Part shown: positions 52,681 through 62,098 of the stretch, piece by piece
How positions within the stretch are numbered: the stretch's first letter is position 1
Layout: the number at the start of each line of letters is the position of its first letter
From: Fimbriimonadaceae bacterium
GTDB lineage: Bacteria > Armatimonadota > Fimbriimonadia > Fimbriimonadales > Fimbriimonadaceae
Assembly (NCBI GenBank): GCA_019638835.1
Contig: JAHBTC010000002.1
Location: 1-63,981 of the forward strand
Reading direction: 5' to 3'
DNA: 63,981 bases
Program-made: the position numbers and the translations under genes
Notes under the pieces: generated by a model
The model's database searches: none
Seen by the model: only the letters and a program-made list of their open reading frames with translations
What the model was told of the DNA's origin: nothing

Positions 52681-52733
52681 GAAGCGGAGCGTTGCCCTAC
52701 GGAGACGGCAACGACTTCGCTTCTTTTCTTTTG
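52681..52733 (+). terminator. Rho-independent terminator of the fasciclin gene
   Basis: GAAGCGGAGCGTTGCC (52681-52696) pairs with GGCAACGACTTCGCTTC (52707-52723) with small internal mismatches, followed by TTTTCTTTT. Confidence 0.88.
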
Positions 52734-52744
52734 CAGGTCAGCAG

Positions 52745-52775
52745 AAAAAACCCCGCTGGCAAATTGCGAGCGGGG
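52745..52775 (-). terminator. Rho-independent terminator of the PEP-CTERM gene
   Basis: CCCCGCT (52751-52757) pairs with AGCGGGG (52769-52775); AAAAAA at 52745-52750 reads as a T-tract on the minus strand. Confidence 0.9.
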
Positions 52776-52795
52776 AACGGGTTACATTATCCGTC

Positions 52796-53518
52796 TTACG
52801 CGCGGTTGCGTCGTCGTCGGACCAATGCAAGAGCACCGAGACCGAGAGCAACCATGCTGGCAGGTTCCGGAACCGCTTCGCCCGTCAGGGTGAGTTGCGG
52901 ACCAATCAGCAACGGGTTGGTGTTCGAATATCCGGCATAAGTGGCGGCGGTTGTCGGGTCATCAGGTGCGATTACGATTCGAACGTTTGAGTCACCCAGA
53001 TACATCGCGGTCAGCATTGCGCTAGCCCCCGCGCTCAGGGAGTTGAAGGTGTACTCATCCACTTCGCCGGTCGCTACTTCGGTAAAGGTTCCGGAGCCAA
53101 GGAACTCGATCGGATTGAGTTGATCACCAATGCCGTTCTCACCCCCGTTTGGGAAATCGTAGATGATGTCCGCTCCGTCCGCGATGCTGCGCAGATTGCT
53201 GGTCACGAAAAAGCTAAGGGGGCCATCAAGCGTAAAGCCTGCGTTGGACTGGGTGAGCGTAATAGTAATTCCCGTGATCACGTCCACTTGGTTGCCACCA
53301 AAGTCAATCATGGATCCATCGAAATCGGCAACGCCGAACGAAGCGAAGTCACCGTTTGCGCTCCCTTCAATGTTCATGAATGCCCGGCCACTACTGCCGG
53401 TTCGGGGACCGGTGGGGCGCACCGTTGCGTTGTCAAAAGCTTCAAATGGCGTGCTTACAAATGCATGACTCGTGGCGACGAGTGCGAGAAGAGGAAGTGA
53501 GAGTGCGATTTTCTTCAT
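52796..53518 (-). CDS. PEP-CTERM sorting domain protein
   Basis: 240 residues from the ATG at 53516-53518. It has a signal peptide (MKKIALSLPLLALVATSHAF), a beta-rich body with no catalytic motif that I recognise, and a textbook C-terminal sorting tail: VPEPASMVALGLGALALVRR, then a short run of basic residues. In the established model, PEP-CTERM tails are recognised by exosortase and the protein is moved to the surface or biofilm matrix. No exosortase gene is in the window. SD GAGAGGA precedes the start. Confidence 0.9.
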   Translation of the reverse strand: MKKIALSLPLLALVATSHAFVSTPFEAFDNATVRPTGPRTGSSGRAFMNIEGSANGDFASFGVADFDGSMIDFGGNQVDVITGITITLTQSNAGFTLDGPLSFFVTSNLRSIADGADIIYDFPNGGENGIGDQLNPIEFLGSGTFTEVATGEVDEYTFNSLSAGASAMLTAMYLGDSNVRIVIAPDDPTTAATYAGYSNTNPLLIGPQLTLTGEAVPEPASMVALGLGALALVRRRRNRA

Positions 53519-53630
53519 ACGTGTCCTCTCCGCCAAGGGGAGACCCCTCCACGGACGAGGACAAGTTACTTGCCCAGGGTTAATAAAATGTTATGTCATG
53601 CAAAAACAGGACAAAAACCCCAGATCGTTC

Positions 53631-54581
53631 TCACTGCTGCTGTTGTTGTTGGGCCTGTTCAACGACTTGCCCCTGTAGAGATGTGGTTGCCCGTGCCGGT
53701 ACCTTCGTATATACGGGGACCTCAATGGACCCAAGTTGATCGCGCATGGGACGCACCTCGTCTTCAGTGATTACCCGTGTTCGCACTTCTGCGGTGAGGG
53801 TTTCGGATGCAAATCCTCGGAACACCCCTTTATTGGGTGGCACATCGTCGTAGTTCCGTCCGACAGCCACAACGACGTGGTGATTCGTGGGATAGATGTG
53901 GTTCGTGGGATCAAAAGCGCACCACCCTCGTCCCGGCACCCAAAATTCCACCCACGCATGGCTCTCGGCCACATCGGTCTTTTCGACGTGAAGATAGCCG
54001 TTCACGTAGCGGGCGGGAATGCCACGCAACCGGAGCACGCCAATCATGATCTGAGCGAAGTCCTGGCAAACCCCAGCCTTTATCTCAAGTGCGTGATCAA
54101 TGCTTGAGTCGTACTGAGTTACATTCGGCAGATACTTCAGTTCCGACTTCATTGCTTCGCTGATCTCTTGGATCATGTCACCGATCGTCTCAGCTTTTTG
54201 GGGGATCTTGGCGTTGAACGCTTGAAGTGCTTCCGAGTTCTCAATTGGGCCGCCGAACAGAAGCATGTCTCGCTCCGGACCATCTACGGCTTCGGGATAC
54301 ACGGCAAACGCCGAGGGATCGTATTCCGGGCGATGGATATCTACGATGCTACGCGATAGGATTTCGATCCGGTTATGGAACTTGGCGATGCTGAATGTAT
54401 GCACGACGTTGCCTAACCAATCGGTGAATGCGTTGACCGTGCTCGGTGGTCCGATCGCAAGGAAGTAACTCCGAAGCGTTTGCTCGGGAGTTGCTTTGGG
54501 CTCGACACGCAACTCCATCCATGATTCATTGATGAAGTCGCTGTAGTCAAAATGAATCTTGTGTTCGATCTCCAGAAGCAT
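53631..54581 (-). CDS. Transglutaminase-like protein of the ATP-grasp/alpha-E operon
   Basis: A 316-residue protein. The N-terminal beta domain (MLLEIEHKIHFDYSDFINES) is typical of bacterial transglutaminase-like proteins. The core has the catalytic Cys in AGVCQDFAQIMIGVLRLRGI, then ARYVNGYLHV, the His in ESHAWVEFWVPGRGW and the Asp in FDPTNH. The C-terminus ends in a short Gln run (QAQQQQQQ) encoded by CTG/TTG repeats, not expected for the family. It follows the alpha-E gene after 2 bases, the standard three-gene order. A role in cleaving or forming isopeptide bonds is proposed for this family. Confidence 0.92.
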   Translation of the reverse strand: MLLEIEHKIHFDYSDFINESWMELRVEPKATPEQTLRSYFLAIGPPSTVNAFTDWLGNVVHTFSIAKFHNRIEILSRSIVDIHRPEYDPSAFAVYPEAVDGPERDMLLFGGPIENSEALQAFNAKIPQKAETIGDMIQEISEAMKSELKYLPNVTQYDSSIDHALEIKAGVCQDFAQIMIGVLRLRGIPARYVNGYLHVEKTDVAESHAWVEFWVPGRGWCAFDPTNHIYPTNHHVVVAVGRNYDDVPPNKGVFRGFASETLTAEVRTRVITEDEVRPMRDQLGSIEVPVYTKVPARATTSLQGQVVEQAQQQQQQ

Positions 54582-54583
54582 GT

Positions 54584-55546
54584 TTAGAATTCCGTATCCG
54601 CGTTGATGATGGCATCGTGAGCCCGATTCAGGCTCGTGCTCACTTCCATCAGGAAGGGAGTGAGATCAGAGATTTCCAGAATCTCGTCTCGATCATATTC
54701 CAACCGAGCTGCGAGTTTTCCGATCAGCTTTCGAGCAAGACTCAACCCCGCACTCTCTTTGGGCAATTGGTTGAGATACCCCTGCATTCGCTTGAGGCCG
54801 CAAAGGACGGACCTCGGAGCACCAGCGTTGAACAGCAAGAAGCTTATGACTTGTTGCTCTGTGAATCGTGGGCCGTTCAATTGGCGATAGTTTTCCAAGC
54901 TGCCAAGGTTGGTCAACAGACTCCTCCACTTCGCGTAATGGACCGGTGCTGCGTCTGCCTCTACGTCATTCATAAGTGAAGGCAATCGTGCGGCCATCAC
55001 ACCGACCGTTCGATTCGTGCGCTCCATTGCTTCTCCCAGCTTTTGGTAACACCAGCCCTGATCTCGGGTGAGTGTGAGTTCAATGGCACCGAGCATGCTC
55101 TGGATGTCGCGGTTCAATTCGGTGACGTAATCAATCGCTTCACTTTCATCGGAGAATCCAACCGATGAAAGGCTATTGAGTCGGCGGTAAGTGTCATTGA
55201 TGCTTACGTACACCTCGCGGGTAAGGGTTTCATTCACTGCTCGGGCATTCTCCCTTGCTTTTCCGAGAGTTGAAACCACCGAGACATCGTTCTTTGGATC
55301 AAGGAGATAGGAATTTGCGAACGCGAGGAGAACAGAACTTCTCGCCTGGGGCAAGATCGGTGCAGCATCTCCGGCGGGAAACACTTTGAGGAAGTGCCGC
55401 CATTCGGAGCGGGCGTCTTTAGGGGCGATCCCCGAAAGTTCGAGGTAGATGTCGTAGGTGAACTGCAGTTGGCGGCCGGTATTTTCGGCGCGCTCAATGT
55501 ATCGCCCCATCCAGTAGAGGTAGTGGGCGACGCGAGTCAATAACAC
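54584..55546 (-). CDS. Alpha-E domain protein (DUF403)
   Basis: A 320-residue all-helical protein. MLLTRVAHYLYWMGRYIERAENTGRQLQ is the defining N-terminal motif, with RYIERAENTGR being near-invariant in the family. The GTG start directly abuts the stop of the ATP-grasp gene, with zero spacing. Its biochemical role is unknown; it always co-occurs with a circularly permuted ATP-grasp and a transglutaminase-like gene. Confidence 0.93.
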   Translation of the reverse strand: MLLTRVAHYLYWMGRYIERAENTGRQLQFTYDIYLELSGIAPKDARSEWRHFLKVFPAGDAAPILPQARSSVLLAFANSYLLDPKNDVSVVSTLGKARENARAVNETLTREVYVSINDTYRRLNSLSSVGFSDESEAIDYVTELNRDIQSMLGAIELTLTRDQGWCYQKLGEAMERTNRTVGVMAARLPSLMNDVEADAAPVHYAKWRSLLTNLGSLENYRQLNGPRFTEQQVISFLLFNAGAPRSVLCGLKRMQGYLNQLPKESAGLSLARKLIGKLAARLEYDRDEILEISDLTPFLMEVSTSLNRAHDAIINADTEF

Positions 55547-56977
55547 TTACTCGTCCTCCAAGACCCAGGTGTCTTTGGAACCGCCGCCTTGGCTGGAGTT
55601 CACGACGTACGAACCTTCCCGGAGGGCAACTCGGGTCAGCCCTCCCGGTAGAACCTTGACCCGATCACCGTACAGAGCGAAAGGCCGTAGATCAACTCTC
55701 CGAGCTTTGTATTCGGCATCGAGATATGTCGGGTGCGCCGAGAGTTGAATCAAGGGCTGAGCGATGTAGTGCCCCGGATCGTCAACAATTTGCTTTCGGA
55801 ACTCCTCTTGCTCTTCCTTGGTACTCATCGGGCCCATCAACATTCCGTAACCGCCCGCACCATCAGTCGTCTTCACAACGAGTTCATCCAAATGGTCAAG
55901 AATGTACTTCAGGTCGTCGGGCCGGAGCCCCATATAGGTTGGCACTTGGCCGATGATTGGTTCCTCATCCATATAGAACTTGATGGCATCCGGTATGAAC
56001 GGGTAGACGGCCTTGTCGTCGGCGACACCCGCGCCTGGAGCGTTGGCAATCGCGACGTTTCCGGCTCGATAAGCCGAGATGATTCCGGGGACTCCCAGGA
56101 TGGAGTCACGGAGGAAGACAAGCGGATCCAGGAATGGGTCATCAATTCGACGGTAGATGACATCTACTCGGTGTCGGCCCTCGGTTGTGCGGACGAACAC
56201 GATGTTGTCTTCAACGATCAAGTCGGGCCCTTCTACAAGCAAAGCACCCATCTCCCGAGCCAAGAAACTGTGCTCAAAGTACGCTGAGTTGGCGCGGCCC
56301 GGCGTGAGAACTACGACACGCCCTCGGGGGCCGAAACTATGCCCCGAGTGTTCCAAGGCTTCGAGCAACATGTCGGGATAGTTCCGTACTGGCGCAACTT
56401 TGTACTTGGTGAACAACTCAGGGAAAGTCCGTTGCATCAGTTGGCGGTTTTCAACGACATAACTCACACCGCTTGGGCAACGGCAGTTATCTTCGAGAAC
56501 AAGGTAGTCGCCGTTATCGTCGCGAATGAGGTCAGTGCCCACAACGTGGGTAAACACACCGCCTGGGGGAGTGATCCCTAGCAATTCGCGGCGGAACTCG
56601 CCTCGGGTGTAAATCAGGTCGTAAGGGATGACGCCTTCTTTGAGAATGTTCTGCTCAGTGTAAATGTCTTGCAGAAAAAGATTAAGTGCTGTGACTCTCT
56701 GGATCAATCCTTCTTCAAGTTTCTTCCACTCAAATCCGGGGATGATGCGAGGCACAAAGTCAAAAGGGAAGACCTTTTCTTCGCCTTCTTGATCGCTGTA
56801 CACATTGAACGTGATGCCTTGATTGCGCAGGGCCAATCCGACAAGGTCTTCGCGTTGCTTGATCTTCTGTTTTGTCAGTCGACCGAGGGAATCAATGACC
56901 GGTGAGTAGTGATCGCGGGGTTTACCGCCTGCTTGAAAGGCTTCATCGAAGCCGCGTAAAGTTGTTGTCCATTCCAT
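55547..56977 (-). CDS. Circularly permuted type 2 ATP-grasp protein
   Basis: A 476-residue protein, first of a three-gene operon. Signatures: FPFDFVPRIIPGFEWKKLEE, LNLFLQDIYTEQNILKEGVI, VVGTDLIRDDNGDYLVLEDNC, RVVVLTPGRANSAYFEHSFL, LVVKTTDGAGGYGMLMGP and DLRPFALYG. Comparative work (the amidoligase analyses of the ATP-grasp superfamily) suggests ATP-dependent peptide or amide bond formation, perhaps on a small peptide; no substrate has been shown. The promoter region upstream is unusually AT-rich. Confidence 0.93.
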   Translation of the reverse strand: MEWTTTLRGFDEAFQAGGKPRDHYSPVIDSLGRLTKQKIKQREDLVGLALRNQGITFNVYSDQEGEEKVFPFDFVPRIIPGFEWKKLEEGLIQRVTALNLFLQDIYTEQNILKEGVIPYDLIYTRGEFRRELLGITPPGGVFTHVVGTDLIRDDNGDYLVLEDNCRCPSGVSYVVENRQLMQRTFPELFTKYKVAPVRNYPDMLLEALEHSGHSFGPRGRVVVLTPGRANSAYFEHSFLAREMGALLVEGPDLIVEDNIVFVRTTEGRHRVDVIYRRIDDPFLDPLVFLRDSILGVPGIISAYRAGNVAIANAPGAGVADDKAVYPFIPDAIKFYMDEEPIIGQVPTYMGLRPDDLKYILDHLDELVVKTTDGAGGYGMLMGPMSTKEEQEEFRKQIVDDPGHYIAQPLIQLSAHPTYLDAEYKARRVDLRPFALYGDRVKVLPGGLTRVALREGSYVVNSSQGGGSKDTWVLEDE

Positions 56978-56992
56978 AAAAATACTGTTATC

Positions 56993-57034
56993 TATTGTAC
57001 CGGATTTGTAGAAAATGTAATATATAATAACAAT
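56993..57034 (-). promoter_or_regulatory. AT-rich promoter region of the ATP-grasp operon
   Basis: On the minus strand, TACAAT (56994-56999) is a -10-like box, with TTACAT (57015-57020) 15 bases upstream; the spacer is short. The whole stretch 56980-57060 is much richer in A+T than its surroundings. Start and strength are inferred. Confidence 0.35.
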
Positions 57035-57093
57035 TCTTGCACAAAATCAAACCACCAAATGGTGAAGGCTGGTAAGTTAGCTAAACTGGAGAG

Positions 57094-57864
57094 ATGATTC
57101 TGTCCGCGCTCATCTTCGCGGTCACACAAGTGGAACCTGAGTTGCTTTGGTTTGCCCATGCGCACAACGATTATCTGCATGAAAGACCCTTGCACGATGC
57201 GTTATCCAAGTACTTCGCGAGCGTGGAGGTAGATGTCTTTCTCGTGGACGGTGAACTTCGAGTGGGTCACGACCGCGAGAGTCTAGAGGCCGGAATAACG
57301 ATCGAGAGCCTTTATCTCAAACCTCTGGCTGAACGTGCGAAGCAGTTCGGTGGACAGCCTTACTATTCACACGCAGGGCCGCTTTGGATCCTGGTTGACA
57401 TCAAAGCGGATGGGGTTGCGGCATATGCCGAGTTGAAACGCGAACTTGCGCGCTACCCCGAACTGAAATCCGAACACTTCCGCTTCATTATCAGCGGAGA
57501 TCGCCCGGTGGAGGAGATTGTCAAAGACGGTGGCAAATTTGCCGCGCTAGACGGTCGTTGGAACGATTTAGGAAAGGGGTATTCGAAAGAGTTGATGCCA
57601 TGGGTCAGTGAGTCGTGGTTCTCCCACTTTCAGTGGCTCGGGGTTGGTGTGATGCCCGCTGAGCAGCAAGAGAAACTGGATCAGATGGTGAAGGACGCGC
57701 ACGGAGACGGCCGCAAACTCCGATTTTGGGGCGCGCCGGATATGCCCAATTTGTGGGAAACCCAGTTCAGAGCGAAGGTGGATTGGATCAACACTGATCG
57801 GCTTGCCGATCTTAGCCGTTGGTACGGGGACTACCAGCAGAGGAGTAGCGGTGGTCGACTTTGA
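57094..57864 (+). CDS. Glycerophosphodiester/PI-PLC-like phosphodiesterase (AIM6-like)
   Basis: A 256-residue protein. A short hydrophobic N-terminus (MILSALIFAVTQ) is a probable signal. AHAHNDYLHERPLHDALSKY, SVEVDVFLVDGELRVGHDRE and TIESLYLKPL are the signature of the AIM6-like branch of the PLC-like phosphodiesterase fold, with two conserved His and an Asp/Glu metal site. The substrate is not known; the family is related to glycerophosphodiesterases. GGAGAG lies directly upstream of the ATG. It is followed by the M14 peptidase gene after about 50 bases. Confidence 0.85.
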   Translation: MILSALIFAVTQVEPELLWFAHAHNDYLHERPLHDALSKYFASVEVDVFLVDGELRVGHDRESLEAGITIESLYLKPLAERAKQFGGQPYYSHAGPLWILVDIKADGVAAYAELKRELARYPELKSEHFRFIISGDRPVEEIVKDGGKFAALDGRWNDLGKGYSKELMPWVSESWFSHFQWLGVGVMPAEQQEKLDQMVKDAHGDGRKLRFWGAPDMPNLWETQFRAKVDWINTDRLADLSRWYGDYQQRSSGGRL

Positions 57865-57912
57865 ATGAGTTTGCTTGCGTAGTCTAGTGCCCGCCTGTGC
57901 CATGATTCGGCT

Positions 57913-60504
57913 ATGCGTTGGTTGGCCCTGATCGGTGTCGCTGTAGGTTCCGTTGCTCTTGCCCAAAACGATGCGGCGTACGGAGCAAAGATCAAGGAAT
58001 ACACGACAGAGACATTCTTTCTGACCGAGATGGTAGATCACCTGCCGGCGAGCCGAACTGTGCCGACTCCGCTGCAGCACTTCGGCGAAATCATCGGTGC
58101 CCCGAATGTCCTCCACCATACGGCGGATTTCTACGCTTACTACCAGAAACTCGATGCGGCATCGCAACGGGTAATCGTGCGTAAGATCGGTACGAGCGAA
58201 GACGGCAGAGACATGATCGTGGCGATCATTTCTGACGAAGCAAATCTGGCTCGTTTAGACCGGGTCAAAGAGATCAATGGCATCCTGGGCGATCCCCGAC
58301 GCTTGTCCAGTGCGGCCATGCTTGCCGGGGCAGACGAAAAAGCAGAGCCACTGATCAAGGAAGGCTTACCGATTTATTACGCAACCGCTGGTATGCACTG
58401 TACGGAAGCAGGGCCACCGGAAATGCTGATGGAACTGGCGTATCGGCTCGCGGTGAGCGAAGAGCCGATGATTCAAGACATCCGACGAAACTCAGTCGTG
58501 ATGCTGACCCCAACCCTTGACCCGGATGGTCGTGATCGGTATGTGGACACCTACATGTATCGGAAGCAGAATCCGGAGAAGCCCGCGATTCCTTTGGTCT
58601 ATTGGGGAAACTACGTCGCGCACGATTCGAACCGCGACAACATGGGGATGTCACTTGCCCTCAGTAAGTACTTGATGCAAACCTGGCTCGAGTTCAAACC
58701 AACTGTCCTCCACGATTTGCACGAGTCGGTGCCGTATCTCTACATTTCGACAGGCACCGGACCATACAACGCGTGGCTTGACCCGATCACCATTGACGAG
58801 TGGCACATGATGGCGTACGAAGAGGTCAATCAAATGACCCGGCGCGGCGTGCCAGGAGTGTGGACACACGATTTTTATGATGGCTGGGCACCCAACTACG
58901 CGTTCTATATTGCGAACGGACACAACGCAATCGGTCGGTTTTACGAAACCTTTGGAGCGGGTGCCGACTCCGGAATTCGTACCGTGGGCTCACAATCACA
59001 GCGAGCGTGGTACCGCCCGAATCCGCCTTTCCCGTCCGTCCGCTGGTCTTTGCGCAACAACACCAATCTGATGCAATCCGGAATCCTTCTCGGGATGCAT
59101 AACCTTGCGGAGAATCGAGAGAAGTTCCTTCGCAACTACTACTTGAAGTCGAAACGAAGCATCCTCAAAGCCCAAGCGGAAGGACCGGCGGCGTACGTCT
59201 TGTCGGCGAAGCCGGGACGAGAATGGAATCTTTCGGAGATGCGAACGCTGATGAACCGGCAAGGGGTCGAGGTTGCAAATTTGAACTCAGACTTTGAGTT
59301 CAATGGCGAAATGTTGAAAGCGGGAAGCCTTGTCATTCGGATGGACCAGCCGTATTCACGGATGGCGGACATGCTGCTTGATAAGCAGTACTACCGCGCG
59401 GATGACCCCCGACCCTACGACGACACAGGCTGGACGCTTGGTCCCCTGTTTGACATCAAATCGGTTCGAGTAACGGATGCGAAGATCCTCGCTCATACGA
59501 GTGCGGGTGAACCGGCCAGATGGATGGAGGCGGCTAAAATTCCGCAGCCTCGACGATCTCCGGTTCGCACAGCGCTGGTTCACACGTGGCAAAGCACTCA
59601 AGACGAGGGTTGGTTCCGACTCGCGTTTGAGTCGGCCGGAGTGCCCTATGAATACATATCGGTGCACGACCTCCGCGACACGGTGAGATTGCGAGATCGG
59701 TTTGACGTGATCGTGCTTTCACCCACCCGAGGCTCGGCTCAGAGCATTGTCAATGGAGTGAGCAAGGAAGGCGAACCGATTCCGTGGAAGCCGCTTCCTG
59801 GGTTCCCCCACCTTGGCGGCGTAGATCAAACGGACAACATTCGGGGCGGAATTGAGCTTCAAGGGATGCTCAATATTCAACGCTTTGTTGAGGAGGGTGG
59901 TCTGCTGATCTGCGTTGCTGGAACCTGTGCAATCCCGATCGAGTACGGCATCGTCTCCGGAGTCTCGATCGCCGAGCCAACCGAACTGTTTGCTCCGGGC
60001 GGTGTTTTCCGGACTGACAACGTGGCGCGAAACTCACCGGTTACCAAAACATTCGACGAAGAAGTCGGTGTGTACTTCTCAACCGGTCCGCTTCTCAACG
60101 TTGGCGGCGGCGGATTTGGCGGTCGTGGCGGCGGTGGTACGACGGGACGGCCGACGGGACGCGGGGATGATAACGATGCGGATGTGGTGCAAGGGCGCCC
60201 CCCATACACTCCGCGCCGTGAGCCTTCCGATCAGGCACCTACAGTTAATCAGCAGCCGACGGTGAGGCCGGAGGTCTTGTTGAGATTCTCAGATCTTGAG
60301 AACCTCTTAATCAGCGGTGCGCTTGATCATGGTGATGAGTTGGAAGGGAAAGCGGCACTTGTTCGATGCCCCGTCGGTAAAGGCAACGTTTTGCTGTTTG
60401 CCATCAATCCAATGTGGCGGCATACAACAATTGGGTCGTGGCCCCTCGTTTTCAACGCGGTTTGGAATTGGGACAACTTGGCGTCGCCCGAACCTGAAAA
60501 CTAG
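57913..60504 (+). CDS. Secreted M14-family zinc carboxypeptidase
   Basis: 863 residues with a signal peptide (MRWLALIGVAVGSVALAQ). M14 zinc site: His162 and Glu165 in GMHCTEAGPPEM; a third ligand is in HDLHESVPYLY (His267 or His270). TPTLDPDGRDRY follows the classic substrate-binding Asn/Arg region. The large C-terminal part is a GATase-like/beta domain (residues about 540-700). A Gly/Arg-rich flexible insertion at about residues 732-770 (GGGGFGGRGGGGTTGRPTGR) is followed by a final domain. This architecture occurs in a family of long M14 proteins of bacteria that degrade proteins. Confidence 0.9.
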   Translation: MRWLALIGVAVGSVALAQNDAAYGAKIKEYTTETFFLTEMVDHLPASRTVPTPLQHFGEIIGAPNVLHHTADFYAYYQKLDAASQRVIVRKIGTSEDGRDMIVAIISDEANLARLDRVKEINGILGDPRRLSSAAMLAGADEKAEPLIKEGLPIYYATAGMHCTEAGPPEMLMELAYRLAVSEEPMIQDIRRNSVVMLTPTLDPDGRDRYVDTYMYRKQNPEKPAIPLVYWGNYVAHDSNRDNMGMSLALSKYLMQTWLEFKPTVLHDLHESVPYLYISTGTGPYNAWLDPITIDEWHMMAYEEVNQMTRRGVPGVWTHDFYDGWAPNYAFYIANGHNAIGRFYETFGAGADSGIRTVGSQSQRAWYRPNPPFPSVRWSLRNNTNLMQSGILLGMHNLAENREKFLRNYYLKSKRSILKAQAEGPAAYVLSAKPGREWNLSEMRTLMNRQGVEVANLNSDFEFNGEMLKAGSLVIRMDQPYSRMADMLLDKQYYRADDPRPYDDTGWTLGPLFDIKSVRVTDAKILAHTSAGEPARWMEAAKIPQPRRSPVRTALVHTWQSTQDEGWFRLAFESAGVPYEYISVHDLRDTVRLRDRFDVIVLSPTRGSAQSIVNGVSKEGEPIPWKPLPGFPHLGGVDQTDNIRGGIELQGMLNIQRFVEEGGLLICVAGTCAIPIEYGIVSGVSIAEPTELFAPGGVFRTDNVARNSPVTKTFDEEVGVYFSTGPLLNVGGGGFGGRGGGGTTGRPTGRGDDNDADVVQGRPPYTPRREPSDQAPTVNQQPTVRPEVLLRFSDLENLLISGALDHGDELEGKAALVRCPVGKGNVLLFAINPMWRHTTIGSWPLVFNAVWNWDNLASPEPEN

Positions 60505-60587
60505 GTGGCTCTCAGGAGATTCTCAAGAAAGTCGAGTGGACTAAGACTAAGTAAGGGTTATTGGGTCCACACAAGTAATCTTTAGCA

Positions 60588-61592
60588 ATGACCCGCGAAG
60601 ACTATTGGTCAATGCCGAAAGTCGAGTTGCACGTGCACCTCGAAGGCTCGATCCGCCCGGAGACGGTCCTCACTCTGGCCCGCAAGAATGGCGTCGGTTT
60701 GCCAGCGGATACGGTCTCCGGATTGCGGGAGTGGTATCGCTTTACGGGATTCGAGCACTTTGTGGATGTTTATACTGAGGTCTCGTCTTGTATTCGGTCG
60801 GCCGAAGATGTCGAGTTCGTGGCTCGCGAGTTCTTGGACGGGCAGCGAGAACAGAATATCCTTCATTCCGAGGTCACTTACACCGCATTGACAATGCGGC
60901 GACTTGCCGGCATTTCATTTTCGGACCAGATGAAAGCGTTGTCCAATGCTATGGCATATGGTGAGTCGGAACTCGGAATCTCAATGGGATTGATCCTAGA
61001 CTTCACGCGTGAAACGACTCCTGAAGAGGCACTGGAGATAGCGCAACTCGCCGTTAGATACCAGGGTCAAGGGGTGGTTGCGCTTGGGCTCAGCGGTTTT
61101 GAAGGGATTGTCCCGTTGGAGGTTCACCGAAGTGCCTTTGAACTGGCTCAGGCCGCCGAGTTGCCGATTGTTCCTCACTGCGGAGAAACGCAAGGCGCGG
61201 AGAGTATATGGGATGCACTCCGACACTGCGATCCGCCAAGAATTGGCCATGGCGTTCGGTGCCTTGAGGATCCGTTGTTAGTGAGGGAATTGAAGCAACG
61301 AGATGTCGCTCTGGAAGTATGCCCGTCCTCGAATGTGTGCCTCAACGTCTTTGAATCCATCGCGGACCACAATATCAACCGTTTGGTAGAGGAGGGGCTA
61401 TGTGTGACGATCAACTCAGATGACCCTCCCATGTTCGAGACAACGTTGAGTGATGAGTTCTCTCGTTGTGCGGAGGCGTTTAGCTGGAAGGAAAGCCGAG
61501 TACGATCCGTTGCCCGAAACTCCGTCGAGCGAGCCCTGGTTAGCGATGCCCGGCGTACTACCCTTCTCTCCTTGATGTCCGAAGCATGCTGA
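60588..61592 (+). CDS. add: Adenosine deaminase
   Basis: A 334-residue enzyme converting adenosine to inosine. Signatures: KVELHVHLEGSIRPETVL with the first two zinc His, LIVPHCGE-type segment (LPIVPHCGETQGAESIW) with His and catalytic Glu, RIGHGVRCLEDP, EVCPSSNVCLNVF, and INSDDPPMFETTLSDEF with the last zinc Asp pair. The length is normal. The stop overlaps the start of the next gene by 7 bases, so a purine salvage link to the P-loop kinase is plausible. Confidence 0.94.
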   Translation: MTREDYWSMPKVELHVHLEGSIRPETVLTLARKNGVGLPADTVSGLREWYRFTGFEHFVDVYTEVSSCIRSAEDVEFVAREFLDGQREQNILHSEVTYTALTMRRLAGISFSDQMKALSNAMAYGESELGISMGLILDFTRETTPEEALEIAQLAVRYQGQGVVALGLSGFEGIVPLEVHRSAFELAQAAELPIVPHCGETQGAESIWDALRHCDPPRIGHGVRCLEDPLLVRELKQRDVALEVCPSSNVCLNVFESIADHNINRLVEEGLCVTINSDDPPMFETTLSDEFSRCAEAFSWKESRVRSVARNSVERALVSDARRTTLLSLMSEAC

Positions 61593-62098
61593 TCATCTTT
61601 TCGGGCTTGCCGGGAGTCGGGAAGACAACTATTGCCAAAGAACTCGCAAGAAGGTTAGGGGCAGTTTATCTCCGGGCCGATACGGTCGAGCAGGCGATGG
61701 TCGAGGGGGGCATTCCGATGGGCGAGATCGAAGGGAAGGGATATCTTGTGGCGATGAGGGTAGCGACCGAGAACCTTCGGCTCGGTCGGGTCGTGGTGGC
61801 AGACTCCGTAAACTGTTGGCGGCTGACTCGGGAATGGTGGAGGAGTGCTGCGACCGACGCGAACGCACCGTTTCTTGATGTTGAAGTGATTTGCTCTGAC
61901 GAAGAAGAGCATCGCCGCCGAGTGGAAGACCGACGGGCAGATATTGCAGGGCATGACTTACCCGACTGGCGAGCCGTGGTCGAACGTGACTACCACTCCT
62001 GGGATGAACAAGTACTAGTGGTTGATACGGCTTATCTGTCGCAGGAGAAGTGCGTCCGCAAAATCTTGGATGCCATCAACGGTCCTCCATCGGGGTAG
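61586..62098 (+). CDS. P-loop kinase-like ATPase (Zeta/AAA_33 type)
   Basis: A 170-residue protein. Walker A IIFSGLPGVGKTTIAKELA, DTVEQAMVEGG (substrate Asp), VVVADSVNCWRLTREWW (Walker B-like) and the lid EEEHRRRVEDRRADIAG. The fold is that of small-molecule or toxin-type kinases (AAA_33). No antitoxin gene is beside it; overlap with adenosine deaminase suggests a nucleoside or metabolite kinase. Its 3' end overlaps the convergent gene by 23 bases. Confidence 0.82.
   Translation: MLIIFSGLPGVGKTTIAKELARRLGAVYLRADTVEQAMVEGGIPMGEIEGKGYLVAMRVATENLRLGRVVVADSVNCWRLTREWWRSAATDANAPFLDVEVICSDEEEHRRRVEDRRADIAGHDLPDWRAVVERDYHSWDEQVLVVDTAYLSQEKCVRKILDAINGPPSG

Noticed and set aside
53631-53660. CTG/TTG microsatellite as a phase-variation tract
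   Set aside because: It is short, in triplets and at the extreme end of the gene, so slippage would not switch the protein off.
61586-62098. Zeta-type toxin-antitoxin module
   Set aside because: No small antitoxin gene is beside it, and its overlap partner is adenosine deaminase.
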